From positions 48,282,381-48,346,380 of the forward strand of contig CAMZMU010000080.1 in the NCBI GenBank assembly GCA_947311845.1: a stretch of 64,000 nucleotides of DNA. The letters are read 5' to 3'. The notes beneath the pieces are model-generated. The model was given only the letters and a program-made list of their open reading frames with translations, was not told the DNA's origin and did not search any database. Within the stretch, counting starts at the first letter, position 1. Every line of letters begins with the position of its first letter. Source of the DNA: Poa pratensis. Taxonomy: Eukaryota; Streptophyta; Magnoliopsida; Poales; Poaceae. Both the position numbers and the translations under genes were made by a program. Of the stretch, positions 19,629 to 30,114 are shown one piece after another.

Positions 19629-22145
19629 TCTAAGGCACAAGTGATCCGGAAGCTTACTTCTCATGGGTACTCAAGGTTGACAAGATCTTTCGTGTACAAA
19701 GCTTCTCCGACAAAAAGAAGGTTGACTTAGCCTCGATGGAGTTTGAAGAGTATGCCCTCTTGTGGTGGGAACAACTACAAGATACTCGCGTCGCTAACCA
19801 CCAACAACCAATCGACACTTGGGTTGCAATGAAAGAAACAATGTACAAGCGCTTCGTGCCAAGACATTACACTCGAGACTTGTACAAGAAGTTGCAAGAG
19901 TTGAAGCAAGGGTTGAAGTCGGTTGACGAGTACTACAAGGAGATGGAAATCTCCATGATGAGAGCCAATGTCAACGAGTACGAAGAGCAATCCATGGCTC
20001 GTTTCATGAATGGCCTCAACTATCCTATCAAGAAGATCGTGGAGTTCCAACCATATGACTCTTTGGTTGAGCTAGTACATCAAGCGTCCAAGGCCGAGCG
20101 CCACGTGCTTGAAGAGCTCAAATACCTCAAGACAAAGGCATTCTATGCCAACAAGCCTTCTTCGTCAACTCCTACGCCTTCACAAGCTCTTCCTCAAGCG
20201 AACACTCGAGGTCCTCCAAGAGTCTCTACTTCGACACCTCAAGCGCCTCAACCTTTCAAGAAAGTACCTCCCACTAGCAAGGCACCTCAAGGATCTTCGT
20301 CCGGCACAAGACTATTGCAATGCTACAAGTGTGGCGGACAAGGGCACAAATCTTTTGAGTGCACCAACAAGAAGGTCATGATCATCAATGACATGGGAGA
20401 GTATGAATCGATGAGTGAAGATGAGTACAATGCTTTGAACAAGGTCGCCACAATGCAAAGTGCTCAAGACGAAGAAAGTGAGATCTATTGTGATGGCGAC
20501 AACAAAGACCCTTCCTTGGTTGTGGCAAGAGCTTTAACCACCAATGTTCAAGTAGAAGAAGACCAAAGATGCAACTTGTTTCACACTAGAGCGGGTGTCA
20601 ATGGCAAGTCCGTCAAGGTCATCATAGATGGTGGAAGTTGCCACAACTTAGCGAGCAAAGAACTTTGTGATAAGCTCAACTTGAAGTTCAAGAAGCACCC
20701 TCATCCTTACCATGTGCAATGGTTGAGTGATACCGGAGCCGTCAAGATTCAACACATGGTGCAAGTGTCCTTCAAGATTGGAGCTTATGAAGATACGGTT
20801 GATTGTGATGTTGTGCCTATGAACGTTTGTCACTTACTCCTTGGGCGTCAATGGCAATTTGACAAGGGTGCTATGCATGATGGACGAACAAACTACTATA
20901 GCTTCAAGAACAACGACAAGACCTTCGTCCTTCGTCCCATGACACCAAGTCAAGTCATCGCCGACAACGCCAAGACCATTGCAAGGGCACAACAAGATCG
21001 TTCGTCTAGTGAGATGAGTGGTGAGCGAGAGATCCACCCAAAAGTGAGTGAGAGCCACAAGCCAAATGAGTGTGACACTTCAAAGAGAGTTCCCACAAAA
21101 CTTACACTATTTGCCACAAAGAGAGAGATGAGGGAGTTGAGAGAAAACCCATCCACCCTACACTATGTGCTCATATGCAAGGGTGAAGTTTCTATGACTA
21201 ACACTTTCACAAACCTTCCTCCTTCTTTGTTGTCTCTTTTGAAGGACTTTGAAGATGTCTTCCCTCAAGACGTGCCACCGGGACTACCCCCTCTACGCGG
21301 AATGGAGCACCGCATCGACCTTGTTCCCGGCGCACCGCTACCAAACCGCGCTCCTTACCGCACCAACCCCAAAGAAACAAAGGAAATCGAGCGGCAAATA
21401 CAAGAACTTCTTGCCATGGGACACATCCGCGAGAGCTTGAGTCCGTGTGCCGTGCCCGTCATCTTGGTACCCAAGCACGACAACACTCTTCGCCTCTGCA
21501 TGGATTGTCGCCCCATCAACGCCATCACCGTTCGGTATCGCCATCCTATCCCTCGACTTGATGATATGCACGATGAGCTTTGTGGTTCCGCTATATTCTC
21601 CAAAATTGATCTTAAGAGTGGATATCACCAAATACGCATGTGTGAAGGTGATGAATGGAAGACCGCATTTAAAACTAAGCTTGGTCTTTATGAGTGGCTC
21701 GTCATGCCATTTGGTCTTTCCAATGCACCTTCTACCTTTATGCGTCTCATGAATCATGTTTTGCGTCCTTTTATTGGGAAATTTGTTGTGGTATACTTTG
21801 ACGACATCCTTATCTATAGCAAGTCTTTGGAAGAGCACACTTCTCATGTTTCTCAAGTTTTGTTGGTTCTTCGCAATGAAAAGCTTTATGCAAACCTTTC
21901 TAAGTGCACTTTTGCCACTAACAAACTTGTTTTCTTGGGTTTTGTTGTTTCTTCGGATGGAGTTGAAGTCGATGAAGCAAAGATACAAGCAATTCGGACT
22001 TGGCCTTTTCCGATGTCACTTGAGGAGTTGAGACGTTTTCTTGGTTTTGCCGGATTTTACCGCCGTTTCATCAATGATTTTTCCACAATTGCTTGCCCCC
22101 TCCATGAACTTACCAAGAAAAATGTACCTTTCGTTTGGGGCAATG
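19629..22145 (+). pseudogene. E1 gag-protease-RT (open for 813 codons, truncated)
   Basis: The frame is open from before the internal ATG at 19,736 to beyond the inverted junction. Order: retrotransposon-gag domain (ALLWWEQ, KRFVPRHYTRDLYKKL), zinc knuckle CYKCGGQGHKSFEC (residues 196-209 counted from 19,736), protease VIIDGGSCHNLASKELC (Asp298), RT with [31 protein letters not shown] and the catalytic YFDD at residues 687-690, then the start of the RNase H region ([12 protein letters not shown]). RNase H and integrase are missing because sequence turns back at 22,146-22,162 into inverted E4. The true gag start is upstream (split fragments), with a TAA just after the solo LTR, so the element could not make a full polyprotein. 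Confidence 0.88.
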
Positions 22146-22227
22146 CACATGATTTTTCTTGGCATTGCCCCAAATGAAAGGTACATTTTTCTTTGTAAGT
22201 TCATGGAGGGGGCAAGCAATTGTGGAA
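22081..22227. repeat. Head-to-head inverted junction (palindrome) of E1 and E4
   Basis: The plus strand up to 22,145 (…GGGGCAATG) is followed by a 17-bp spacer (22,146-22,162) and then by its own reverse complement (CATTGCCCC…). The 65 bp next to the spacer match with two mismatches. The arms extend as E1 (19,624-22,145) and E4 (22,163 to about 24,670), about 2.5 kb each with more divergence. Confidence 0.92.
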
Positions 22228-25200
22228 AAATCCTTGATGAAACGGCGGTAAAATCCGGCAAAACCAAGAAAACGTCTCAACTCCTCAAGTGACATCGGAA
22301 AAGGCCAAGTCCGAATTGCTTGTATCTTGGCATCATCAACTTCAACTCCATCCGAAAAAAACAAAACCCAAGAAAACAAGTTTGTTGGTGGCAAAAGTGC
22401 ACTTAGAAAGATTTGCATAAAGCTTTTCATTGCGAAGAACCAACAAAACTTGAGCAACATGAGAAGTGTGCTCTTCCAAAGACTTGCTATAGATAAGGAT
22501 GTCGTCAAAGTATACCACAACAAATTTGCCAATAAAAGGACGCAAAACATGATTCATGAGACGCATAAAGTAGAAGGTGCATTGGAAAGACCAAATGGCA
22601 TGACGAGCCACTCATAAAGACCAAGCTTAGTTTTAAATGCGGTCTTCCATTCATCACCTTCACACATGCGTATTTGGTGATATCCACTTTTAAGATCAAT
22701 TTTGGAGAATATAGCGGAACCACAAAGCTCATCGAGCATATCATCAAGGCGAGGGATAGGATGGCGATACCGAACGGTGATGGCGTTGATGGGGCGACAA
22801 TCCATGCAAAGGCGAAGAGTGTTGTCGTGCTTGGGTACCAAGATGACGGGCACGGCACACGGACTCAAGCTCTCGCGGATGTGTCCCATGGCAAGAAGTT
22901 CTTGTATTTGCCGCTCGATCTCCTTTGTTCTTCGGGGTTGGTGCGGTAAGGAGCGCGGTTTGGTAGCGGTGCGCCGGGAACAAGGTCGATGCGGTGCTCG
23001 ATTCCGCGTAGAGGAGGTAGTCCCGGTGGCACTCTTGAGGGAAGACATCTTCAAAGTCCTTCAAAAGAGACAACAAAGAAGGAGGAAGGTTTGTGAAAGT
23101 GTTAGTCATAGAAACTTCACCCTTGCATATGAGCACATAGTGGAGGGTGGATGGGTTTCTCTCAACTCCCTTATCTCTTTTGGTGGCAAATAGTGTAAGT
23201 TTTGTGGGAACTCTCTTTGAAGTGTCACACTCATTTGGCTTGTGGCTCTCACTCACTTTATGGTGGGTCTCTCGCTCACCACTCATCTCACTAGACGAAC
23301 GATCTTGTTGTGCCCTTGCAATAGTCTTGGCGTTGTCGGCGATGACTTGACTTGGTGTCATGGGACGAAGGACGAAGGTCTTGTCGTTGTTCTTGAAGCT
23401 ATAGTAGTTTGTCCTTCCATCATGCATAGCACCCTTGTCAAATTGCCATGGACGCCCAAGGAGTAAGTGACAAACGTTCATAGGCACAACATCACAATCA
23501 ACCGTATCTTCATAGGCTCCAATCTTGAAGGACACTTGCACCATGTGTTGAATCTTGACGGCTCCGGTATCACTCAACCATTGCACATGGTAAGGATGTG
23601 GGTGCTTCTTGAACTTCAAGTTGAGCTTATCACAAAGTTCTTTGCTCGCTAGGTTGTGGCAACTTCCACCATCTATGATGACCTTGATGGACTTTCCATT
23701 GATTCCCGCTCTTGTTTGGAACAAGTTGCATCTTTGGTCTTCTTCCACTTGAACATTGGTGGTTAGAGCTCTTGCCACAACCAAGGAAGGGTTGTTGTCG
23801 CCATCACAATAGATCTCACTTTCTTCTTCTTGAGCACTTTGCATTGTGGCGACCTTGTTCAAAGCATTGTACTCATCTTCACTCATAGATTCATACTCTC
23901 CCATGTCATTGATGATCATGACCTTCTTGTTGGTGCACTCAAAAGATTTGTGCCCTTGTCCGCCACACTTGTAGCATTGCAAAGTCTTGTGCCGGACGAA
24001 GATCCTTGAGGCGCCTTGGTAGGGGAGGTACTTTCTTGAAAGGTTGAGGCGCTTGAGGTGTCGATGTAGAGACTCTTGGAGGACCTCGAGTGTTCGCTTG
24101 AGGAAGAGCTTGTGAAGGTGTAGGAGTTGACGAAGAAGGCTTGTTGGCGTAGAATGCCTTTGTCTTGAGGTATTTGAGCTCTTCAAGCACGTGGCGCTCG
24201 GCCTTGGAAGCTTGATGTACTAGCTCTACCAAAGAGGCATATGGTTGGAACTCCACGATCTTCTTGATGGGATAGTTGAGGCCATTCATGAAACGAGCCA
24301 TGGATTGCTCTTCGTACTCGTTGACATTGGCTCTCATCATGGAGATTTCCATTCCTTGTAGTACTCGTCAACCGACTTCAAACCTTGCTTCAACTCTTGC
24401 AACTTCTTGTATAAGTCTCTAGTGTAATGGCTTGGCACGAAGCGCTTGTACATGTTTCTTTCATTTCAACCCAAGTGTCAATTGGTTGTTGGTGGTTAGC
24501 GACGCGAGCATCTTGTAGTTGTTCCCACCACAAGAGGGCATACTCTTCAAACTCCATCGAGGCTAAGGCAACCTTCTTTTGTCGGAGAAGCGTTGCACAC
24601 GGAAGATCTTGTCAACCTTGAGTACCCATGAGAAGTAAGCTTCCGGATCACTTGTGCCGTAGAACTTGGGTATGTCAAAGCGGACGTTGGTCAAGTCATC
24701 ATAGTCGTCACGGTGGCCACCACGTGGGAATGCACGTCCACGTCTCCTTCGGTTGAGTCCATCACCATTGTGTTGGCTTGACTCGTTATCACTTGACTCG
24801 GAACGTTGGTGTTGGTGACGATCATGAGGAAGCTCTTGACGAGGCGCATGTTGAGGAGGTAGCTCTTGTTGAGGAACGGGTTGCTCGACATTGTTCGCAT
24901 TGTCATGGTTTTGATGACGTCCTTGTTCACCAAAGTCATTCGCACCCGGAACGCCATTGTCATTAGCCAATGGGTCATGACGATCACGTTGTGGCGGTGG
25001 TGGTGATGGTATGCGTTCGCGATGTTCATCATTTTGGTGAGGTTGTTCTTGATGCGCATTGGCATTGTTCGCGTGAAGATCATGTGGTTGTTCAACGTGA
25101 GGAGGAGGTCGTTCATGGGCGTCGCGCCTTGGATCATGTTGACGTTCTTGTCGAGGTTCATGACGTCCATGACGTGCTTGTGTCGACCTTGAGGTGCTTC

Positions 25201-25471
25201 TTGTACGGCTTGAGTGTGAAGACGCTCGTTGTCGCACAAGGTTGTTGATAGCTTCGGTCAACCGCTCCATATTTGCTTCTTGAGCATGCATGCGGTCGTT
25301 GAAGGTGTTCTCTTGATTTTGAAGACGGCGCTCGTAGCGTCCTAGGTTGTCACGAAGAAAGTGTCGCATGCCAACAAGCTCCGATTGTGTGACATAGCCA
25401 TGATCACCGCGAACTCCACCATGGATTTCCTCATCCGAGCTTGAGCTTCCGTTTGTACTTCCCCTAAACAT
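22163..25471 (-). pseudogene. E4 gag-protease-RT (family A, frameshifted, truncated)
   Basis: The start ATG is at 25,471-25,469 (MFRGSTNGSSSSDEE). Gag has a His/Arg/Gln-rich linker, then FDIPKFYGTSDPEAYFSW. One base is lost in the A-run near 24,570 and another near 24,352 (YYKE then a frame change). The zinc knuckle CYKCGGQGHKSFEC is near 23,940-23,980, the protease VIIDGGSCHNLASKEL near 23,640-23,690, and RT runs to [14 protein letters not shown] and the start of RNase H, where the inverted junction cuts it. About 3.3 kb of coding region is present; RNase H and integrase are absent. It runs downstream of its own PBS and LTR (25,862-26,294). Confidence 0.85.
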
Positions 25472-25861
25472 TTTCTCAAGATCAAGTGAGATGTGGGTAA
25501 GAAAAACCAAGACAAACTATATCCCAAGAATAATGTAGCTTGAGAGGAGAGTATCCGGTTCTAACACCCAACACACACACTTATGAGGATAGGAAGGTAT
25601 GAAGTGGCAAACGAAACAAGCAAACCCGCGACAAGTATATTGTCAAAGGTAGAGAAAATCCACAATGATCAAATTACCAAAGAAACTCCAACCACAAAGT
25701 ATCAAGAAACACACACAAAAGCGAATGATGGGGTTGGGCGACCAAAGGGCAAGCACTCGAAGATTGACAACCTAACGAATACTACGTGCTCAAATGTCAC
25801 CCAACACAAGAAAAATTTGGTGGATTTTGGTGGAAACACAACTCAAATCCGTGTCAACCTA
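25472..25861 (-). other. E4 leader, shortened
   Basis: A 390-bp leader shares its outer parts with E3's leader but lacks about 770 bp that E3 has between CCCAACACAAG and AAAAATTTGGTGG. No gene is seen. Confidence 0.65.
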
Positions 25862-25875
25862 GAGCTCTGATACCA
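25862..25875 (-). other. E4 primer-binding site (tRNA-iMet type)
   Basis: The minus strand reads TGGTATCAGAGCTC, two bases inside the LTR end at 25,878. Confidence 0.9.
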
Positions 25876-25877
25876 TA

Positions 25878-26294
25878 TGATGTGGGTAGGTCCCGATTTT
25901 CACGGATTTGTACGGAGGGAAGGATGAGAAGTACCGCCCAGTTTCTTCTGGCTCGGCTGGACTCGGGTGGGGACGCGTCTGGCTCGGCTGGACTTGGGGC
26001 GGTAGTACCGCTGCGCCCGACGGTAGTACCGCCGCCTGGGACTTGTTCCCATTCTTCTCTCCTTCTCCTTCGTCTTCTTGACTCGATTCTTGTCCAACTT
26101 CTACACTTCCTTGGAGATCTTCAAGAGGGTCATGCCTGAGTATGCACAAGGTATCGGAATGAAGTAGCAAGCCATTCAAAGGAGTATCGAGATCACACAT
26201 GGATAGGAGCGAGTTCACCTTATCATGAAGTGCCTTGACCCTTGCTCTTGTCATTGGTCCACTTGGTGGTGTGTGCCTAGGTTGCACTACATCA
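25878..26294 (-). repeat. Internally deleted family A LTR shared by E4 and E5 (417 bp)
   Basis: Both termini are intact (TGATGTGGG… and …CTACATCA on the plus strand), but about 660 bp between the U3 repeat cluster and the U5 end is missing, including the TATA region. It has a PBS on its left (E4) and a PPT on its right (E5), so it is at once the 5' LTR of E4 and the 3' LTR of E5. The tail GPMTRARVKALHDKVNSLL is open on the minus strand. Two repeat units remain near 25,999-26,033. Confidence 0.85.
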
Positions 26295-28757
26295 TCTCCC
26301 CCCCCCCCCTTGGAAAAGAGTCGTTCTCGACTCTTCGTCCTCATCATCACTTGAGTTTCCACGGTAAGGCGAGATGTCGGAGACGTTGATGGTGTCATGG
26401 ACAGCGTACTTGGACTTTGCTATGTCAATCTTGTATGCATTGTCGTTGATGCGCTTGAGAACCTTGAAGGGGCCATCACCTCTTGGCGCGAGCTTAGACT
26501 TTCTCTCATCGGGGAAGCGGTCTTTGCGAAGATGTAGCCAAACTAGGTCTTCTTCAAAGATCATGGGGCGCTTGTTCTTGTTCATCTTCGTAACATGGTC
26601 TTCGTTGTGCTTCTCAAGCGTGGCCCTTGTGTCTTCATGTAGTTTCTTCATGTAAGCGGCGCGCTTGTCAAAGTCCATGTTGACTTGTTCTTGGAGTGGA
26701 AGTGGTAGCATGTCGAGCGCGGTGTAGGGGTTGGAACCATAGACGACCTCGAAGGGTGTTCTCTTTGTTGCGCAATGTAGTGCACGATTGTAGGCGAACT
26801 CGGCGTGTAGGATGCACTCTTCCCAATTCTTCAAGTTAGGCTTGATCAACACACGAAGGAGTGTGGATAAGCTTCGGTTCACCACTTCGGTATGGCCATC
26901 GGTTTGAGCGTGGTACGCGGTGGAGAATAGTTGCTTGATCCCCATCTTGGCCATCAAAGTCTTCCAAAAGTAGCTGACGAACTTGACATCACGATCCGAC
27001 ACAATGGTCTTGGGCACTCCATGAAGACGGACGATTTCCCTGAAAGACAAGGTAGCAATGTGTGAAGCATCGTCGGTCTTATTGCATGGTATGAAGTGTG
27101 CCATTTTGGAGAACCGATCAATGACGACAAAGATGGAATCCTTGTTTGTTTTAGTGCGTGGGAGTCCTAAGAGAAAATCCATAGCAATGTCGGACCATGG
27201 GTGATGTGGAATTGGCAAAGGTGTGTATAAACCATGAGAGTTTAGAGTAGACTTAGCTTTGAGACATGTTGAACATCGTCGCACCAAGCGGTTCACATCA
27301 CGGTACATCCTTGGCCAATAGTAGTTTGTGGAAAGCATTGCAAAGGTCTTGTCACGTCCAAAATGTCCCATTAAGACGCCTCCATGCGATTCCTTCAAAA
27401 GGACCAAACGAAGCGAAGACTCGGGTATACATGGATTGTTAGCCTTAAACAAGAAACCTTTGTGCAAATAGAAATCACCAATTCCTTTGTGCTCCGAACA
27501 TTGAGCGAAAATGTCTCCAAAGAAAGCATCGGTAGCATACAACTCCTTTATCTCATCCAAACCCAAGACACTAATGTCAAGACGTGTAAGTAGGTTGGCC
27601 TTGCGGGATAGAGCATCCGCGACCACGTTGTCTTTACCTTTCTTGTATTTGATTACAAAGGTGAAAGACTCAATGAACTCAACCCACTTAGCATGTCTTT
27701 TGTTCAAATTTGTTTGACTTTTCAAATATTTCAAGGATTCATGGTCGGAATGAATGACAAATTCCTTAGGACGAAGGTAATGTTGCCACACATCCAAAAC
27801 ACGAACCAAATCAAATAACTCTTTGTCATAAATAGGGTAATTCAAGCGAGCTCCATCTAGTTTCTCACTATGGTATGCGATGGGTCTACCATTTTGCATA
27901 AGCACTCCACCAATACCCAATCCACTTGCATCGCATTCAATCTCAAATGTTTTAGAGAAATCCGGAAGGGCCAGGAGTGGTGCTTCGGTTAATAACCGTT
28001 TGAGCTCATTGAAAGCAAAATCATGTGCGTTGCCCCAAATGAAAGGTACATTCTTCTTTGTAAGTTCATGGAGGGGGCAAACAATTGTGGAAAAATCCTT
28101 GATAAAACGGCGATAAAATCCGGCAAAACCAAGAAAACGTCTCAACTCCTCAAGTGATGTCGGAAAAGGCCTAGTCCGAATTGCTTGTATCTTTGCTTCA
28201 TCGACTTCGACTCCATCCGAAGAAACAACAAAACCCAAGAAAACAAGTTTGTTGGTGGCAAAAGTGCACTTAGAAAGATTGGCATAAAGCTTTTCATTGC
28301 GAAGAACTAACAAAACTTGAGCAACATGAGAAGTGTGCTCTTCCAAAGATTTGCTATAGATAAGGATGTCGTCAAAGTATACCACAACAAATTTGCCAAT
28401 AAAAGGGCGCAAAACATGATTCATGAGACGCATAAAAGTAGAAGGTGCATTGGAAAGACCAAATGGCATGACGAGCCACTCATAAAGACCAAGCTTAGTT
28501 TTAAATGCGGTCTTCCATTCATCACCTTCACACATGCGTATTTGGTGATATCCACTTTTAAGATCAATTTTGGAGAATATAGCGGAACCACAAAGCTCAT
28601 CGAGCATATCATCAAGGCGAGGGATAGGATGGCGATACCGAACGGAGATGGCGTTGATGGGACGACAATCCATGCAAAGGCGAAGAGTGTTGTCGTGCTT
28701 GGGTACCAAGATGATGGGCACGGCGCACGGACTCAAGCTCTCGCGGATATGTCCCAT
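26292..28757 (-). CDS. E5 pol: RT-RNase H-integrase, 821 residues from an internal Met
   Basis: This is the longest open pol segment in the window; the frame extends a little upstream of the Met at 28,757. Domains by residue: RT with [10 protein letters not shown] at 64-73 and YFDD at 127-130; RNase H with Asp276, Glu313, Asp338 and Asp381; integrase zinc site His458, His465, Cys495, Cys498; catalytic core Asp527, Asp588, Glu624 (35 residues between the last two). The C-terminus ends [14 protein letters not shown], where the Gly run is the translated PPT and the stop TGA is the first codon of the LTR. It would copy element RNA and integrate the cDNA. It lacks an intact gag and protease because E5 is truncated upstream at about 29,021 and frameshifted near 28,890. 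Confidence 0.88.
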   Translation of the reverse strand: MGHIRESLSPCAVPIILVPKHDNTLRLCMDCRPINAISVRYRHPIPRLDDMLDELCGSAIFSKIDLKSGYHQIRMCEGDEWKTAFKTKLGLYEWLVMPFGLSNAPSTFMRLMNHVLRPFIGKFVVVYFDDILIYSKSLEEHTSHVAQVLLVLRNEKLYANLSKCTFATNKLVFLGFVVSSDGVEVDEAKIQAIRTRPFPTSLEELRRFLGFAGFYRRFIKDFSTIVCPLHELTKKNVPFIWGNAHDFAFNELKRLLTEAPLLALPDFSKTFEIECDASGLGIGGVLMQNGRPIAYHSEKLDGARLNYPIYDKELFDLVRVLDVWQHYLRPKEFVIHSDHESLKYLKSQTNLNKRHAKWVEFIESFTFVIKYKKGKDNVVADALSRKANLLTRLDISVLGLDEIKELYATDAFFGDIFAQCSEHKGIGDFYLHKGFLFKANNPCIPESSLRLVLLKESHGGVLMGHFGRDKTFAMLSTNYYWPRMYRDVNRLVRRCSTCLKAKSTLNSHGLYTPLPIPHHPWSDIAMDFLLGLPRTKTNKDSIFVVIDRFSKMAHFIPCNKTDDASHIATLSFREIVRLHGVPKTIVSDRDVKFVSYFWKTLMAKMGIKQLFSTAYHAQTDGHTEVVNRSLSTLLRVLIKPNLKNWEECILHAEFAYNRALHCATKRTPFEVVYGSNPYTALDMLPLPLQEQVNMDFDKRAAYMKKLHEDTRATLEKHNEDHVTKMNKNKRPMIFEEDLVWLHLRKDRFPDERKSKLAPRGDGPFKVLKRINDNAYKIDIAKSKYAVHDTINVSDISPYRGNSSDDEDEESRTTLFQGGGGR
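26295..26311 (-). other. E5 polypurine tract with a 12-G run
   Basis: The minus strand reads AA, twelve G, AGA directly before the LTR. The pol frame is translated through it as a Gly run. Confidence 0.88.
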
Positions 28758-29021
28758 GGCAAGAAGTTCTTGTATTTGCCGTTCGATCTCCTTTGTCTCC
28801 TCGGGGTTGGTGCGGTACGGAGCGCGGTTTGGTAGCGGTGCGCCGGGAACAAGGTCGATGCGGTGCTCGATTCCGCGTAGAGGAGGTAGTCCGGTGGCAC
28901 ATCTTGAGGGAAAACATGTTCAAAGTCCTTCAAAAGAGACAACAAAGGAGGAAGGTTTGTGAAAGTGTTAGTTATAGAAACTTCACCCTTGCATATGAGC
29001 ACATAGTGGAGGGTGGATGGG
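28758..29021 (-). pseudogene. E5 protease-RT linker, frameshifted and truncated
   Basis: This minus-strand piece starts abruptly at NPSTLHYVLICKGEVS (no gag, no protease) and shows a lost base in GTGCCACCGGACT near 28,890, where E1 has GTGCCACCGGGACT. It then enters the RT frame of 26,292-28,757. Its right border lies in a GATGGG microhomology with an inverted LTR scrap. Confidence 0.8.
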
Positions 29022-29036
29022 GAGGTTCTATTTATA
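29020..29036 (-). other. Inverted LTR scrap at the E5/LTR junction
   Basis: GGAGGTTCTATTTATAG here is the reverse complement of CTATAAATAGAACCTCC at the promoter of the adjacent LTR (29,683-29,699). It is wedged between truncated E5 (minus) and the plus LTR, marking a template switch or inverted repair junction. Confidence 0.75.
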
Positions 29037-29289
29037 GTGCAACCTAGGCACACACCACCAAGTGGACCAATGACAAGAGCAAGGGTCAAGGCACTTCATG
29101 ATAAGGTGAACTCGCTCCTATCCATGTGTGATCTCGATACTCCTTTGAATGGCTTGCTACTTCATTCCGATACCTTGTGCATACTCAGGCATGACCCTCT
29201 TGAAGATCTCCAAGGAAGTGTAGAAGTTGGACAAGAATCGAGTCAAGAAGACGAAGGAGAAGGAGAGAAGAATGGGAACAAGTCCCAGG

Positions 29290-29618
29290 CGGCGGTACTA
29301 CCGCCGGGTGCAGCGGTACTACCGCCCCAAGAACAGCCGAGCCAGACGCGTCCCCACCCGAGTCCAGCCGAGCTAGAAGAAACTGGGCGGTACTACCGCC
29401 CCACCGGGCGGTACTACCACTCCAGCGGTACTACCGCCTAAGCTGCCGCCGAAACTGGCCCTCTGTTTGATCTGCCGGCAGCTCCAGCGGTACCGGGCGG
29501 TACTACCGCTGACCAGAGTACCGCTGGGGGTAGCGGTACTACCGCCCAGTTGACTTCAGAAACAGCAAAGAAGGCCTGCCCAGCGGTACTACCGCTGGCT
29601 CCAGCGGTAGGACCGCCG
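29290..29618 (+). repeat. U3 quasi-palindrome cluster, best preserved in the window
   Basis: About eight GCGGTACTACCGC-type units occur in 330 bp, several as GGCGGTACTACCGCC. Single variants such as GCGGTACTACCAC and GCGGTAGGACCGC are present. Confidence 0.88.
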
Positions 29619-29683
29619 CGTCGGGAACCTGTCGGGCTGAGGACCCGTGTCACCTCACTTATCCACCCCTATCTCACCTAGAC

Positions 29684-29691
29684 TATAAATA
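29684..29691 (+). promoter_or_regulatory. TATA box of the 29,035 LTR
   Basis: TATAAATA lies in GACTATAAATAGAACC, 65 bp after the repeat cluster, followed by AGGGTTAGACTATGATTTGAG, which is conserved in the other autonomous-type A LTRs. Confidence 0.65.
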
Positions 29692-30114
29692 GAACCTCCC
29701 ATCTAGATCTAGGGTTAGACTATGATTTGAGAACTAAAGTAGAGCCTTGCTCCTTCTTCTCAAAGTGTCTATTTCCTCCAATGGAGATGAATCAAGGTCT
29801 CCACATGTGGAGATGAACCAAGGCTCCGCTTGTGGTTGCGATTACTTGCTAATCTTCCCTCTGTGAGTAGCTAGATTGGATTGGTTGGATTGACCAATTG
29901 GACAAACAATCCTAAGAGTAAGGTGTGCTTGGGAGAGGAGGATTGGGGGCTGCCCACGGGGATTTGTTACCAATCAAGTCTTGCCGGGTTGCTACTTGCT
30001 ATTTACCCTTTGTGTTGTGATTTCCCCTCTTTTGTGTTCTTCGTTCTTCGTGTGTTCTTCTTGTTCATCTTTCACTCCGCACAAATCCGTGAAAATCGGG
30101 ACCAACCCACATCA

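Larger units (their letters stand above)
29035..30114 (+). repeat. Family A LTR between E5 and E6 (about 1,080 bp, lacking its first bases)
   Basis: It begins at TAGTGCAACC (the TGATG start is lost) and ends precisely at …CCCACATCA. Next comes mid-gag-pol sequence of E6, not a PBS. The tail GPMTRARVKALHDKVNSLL and its acidic extension are open from 29,050 to about 29,280. The left border is the inverted scrap. Confidence 0.88.

Noticed and set aside
21338..21988. 216-codon minus frame antisense to E1 RT
   Set aside because: Shadow of the clear sense RT frame with YFDD; the same antisense shadows recur at 22,702, 28,317 and 30,985.
26298..26309. C12 run as an assembly or sequencing artefact
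   Set aside because: It occupies the exact polypurine-tract position and recurs at 59,902-59,912; accepted as PPT, though its length may be imprecise.
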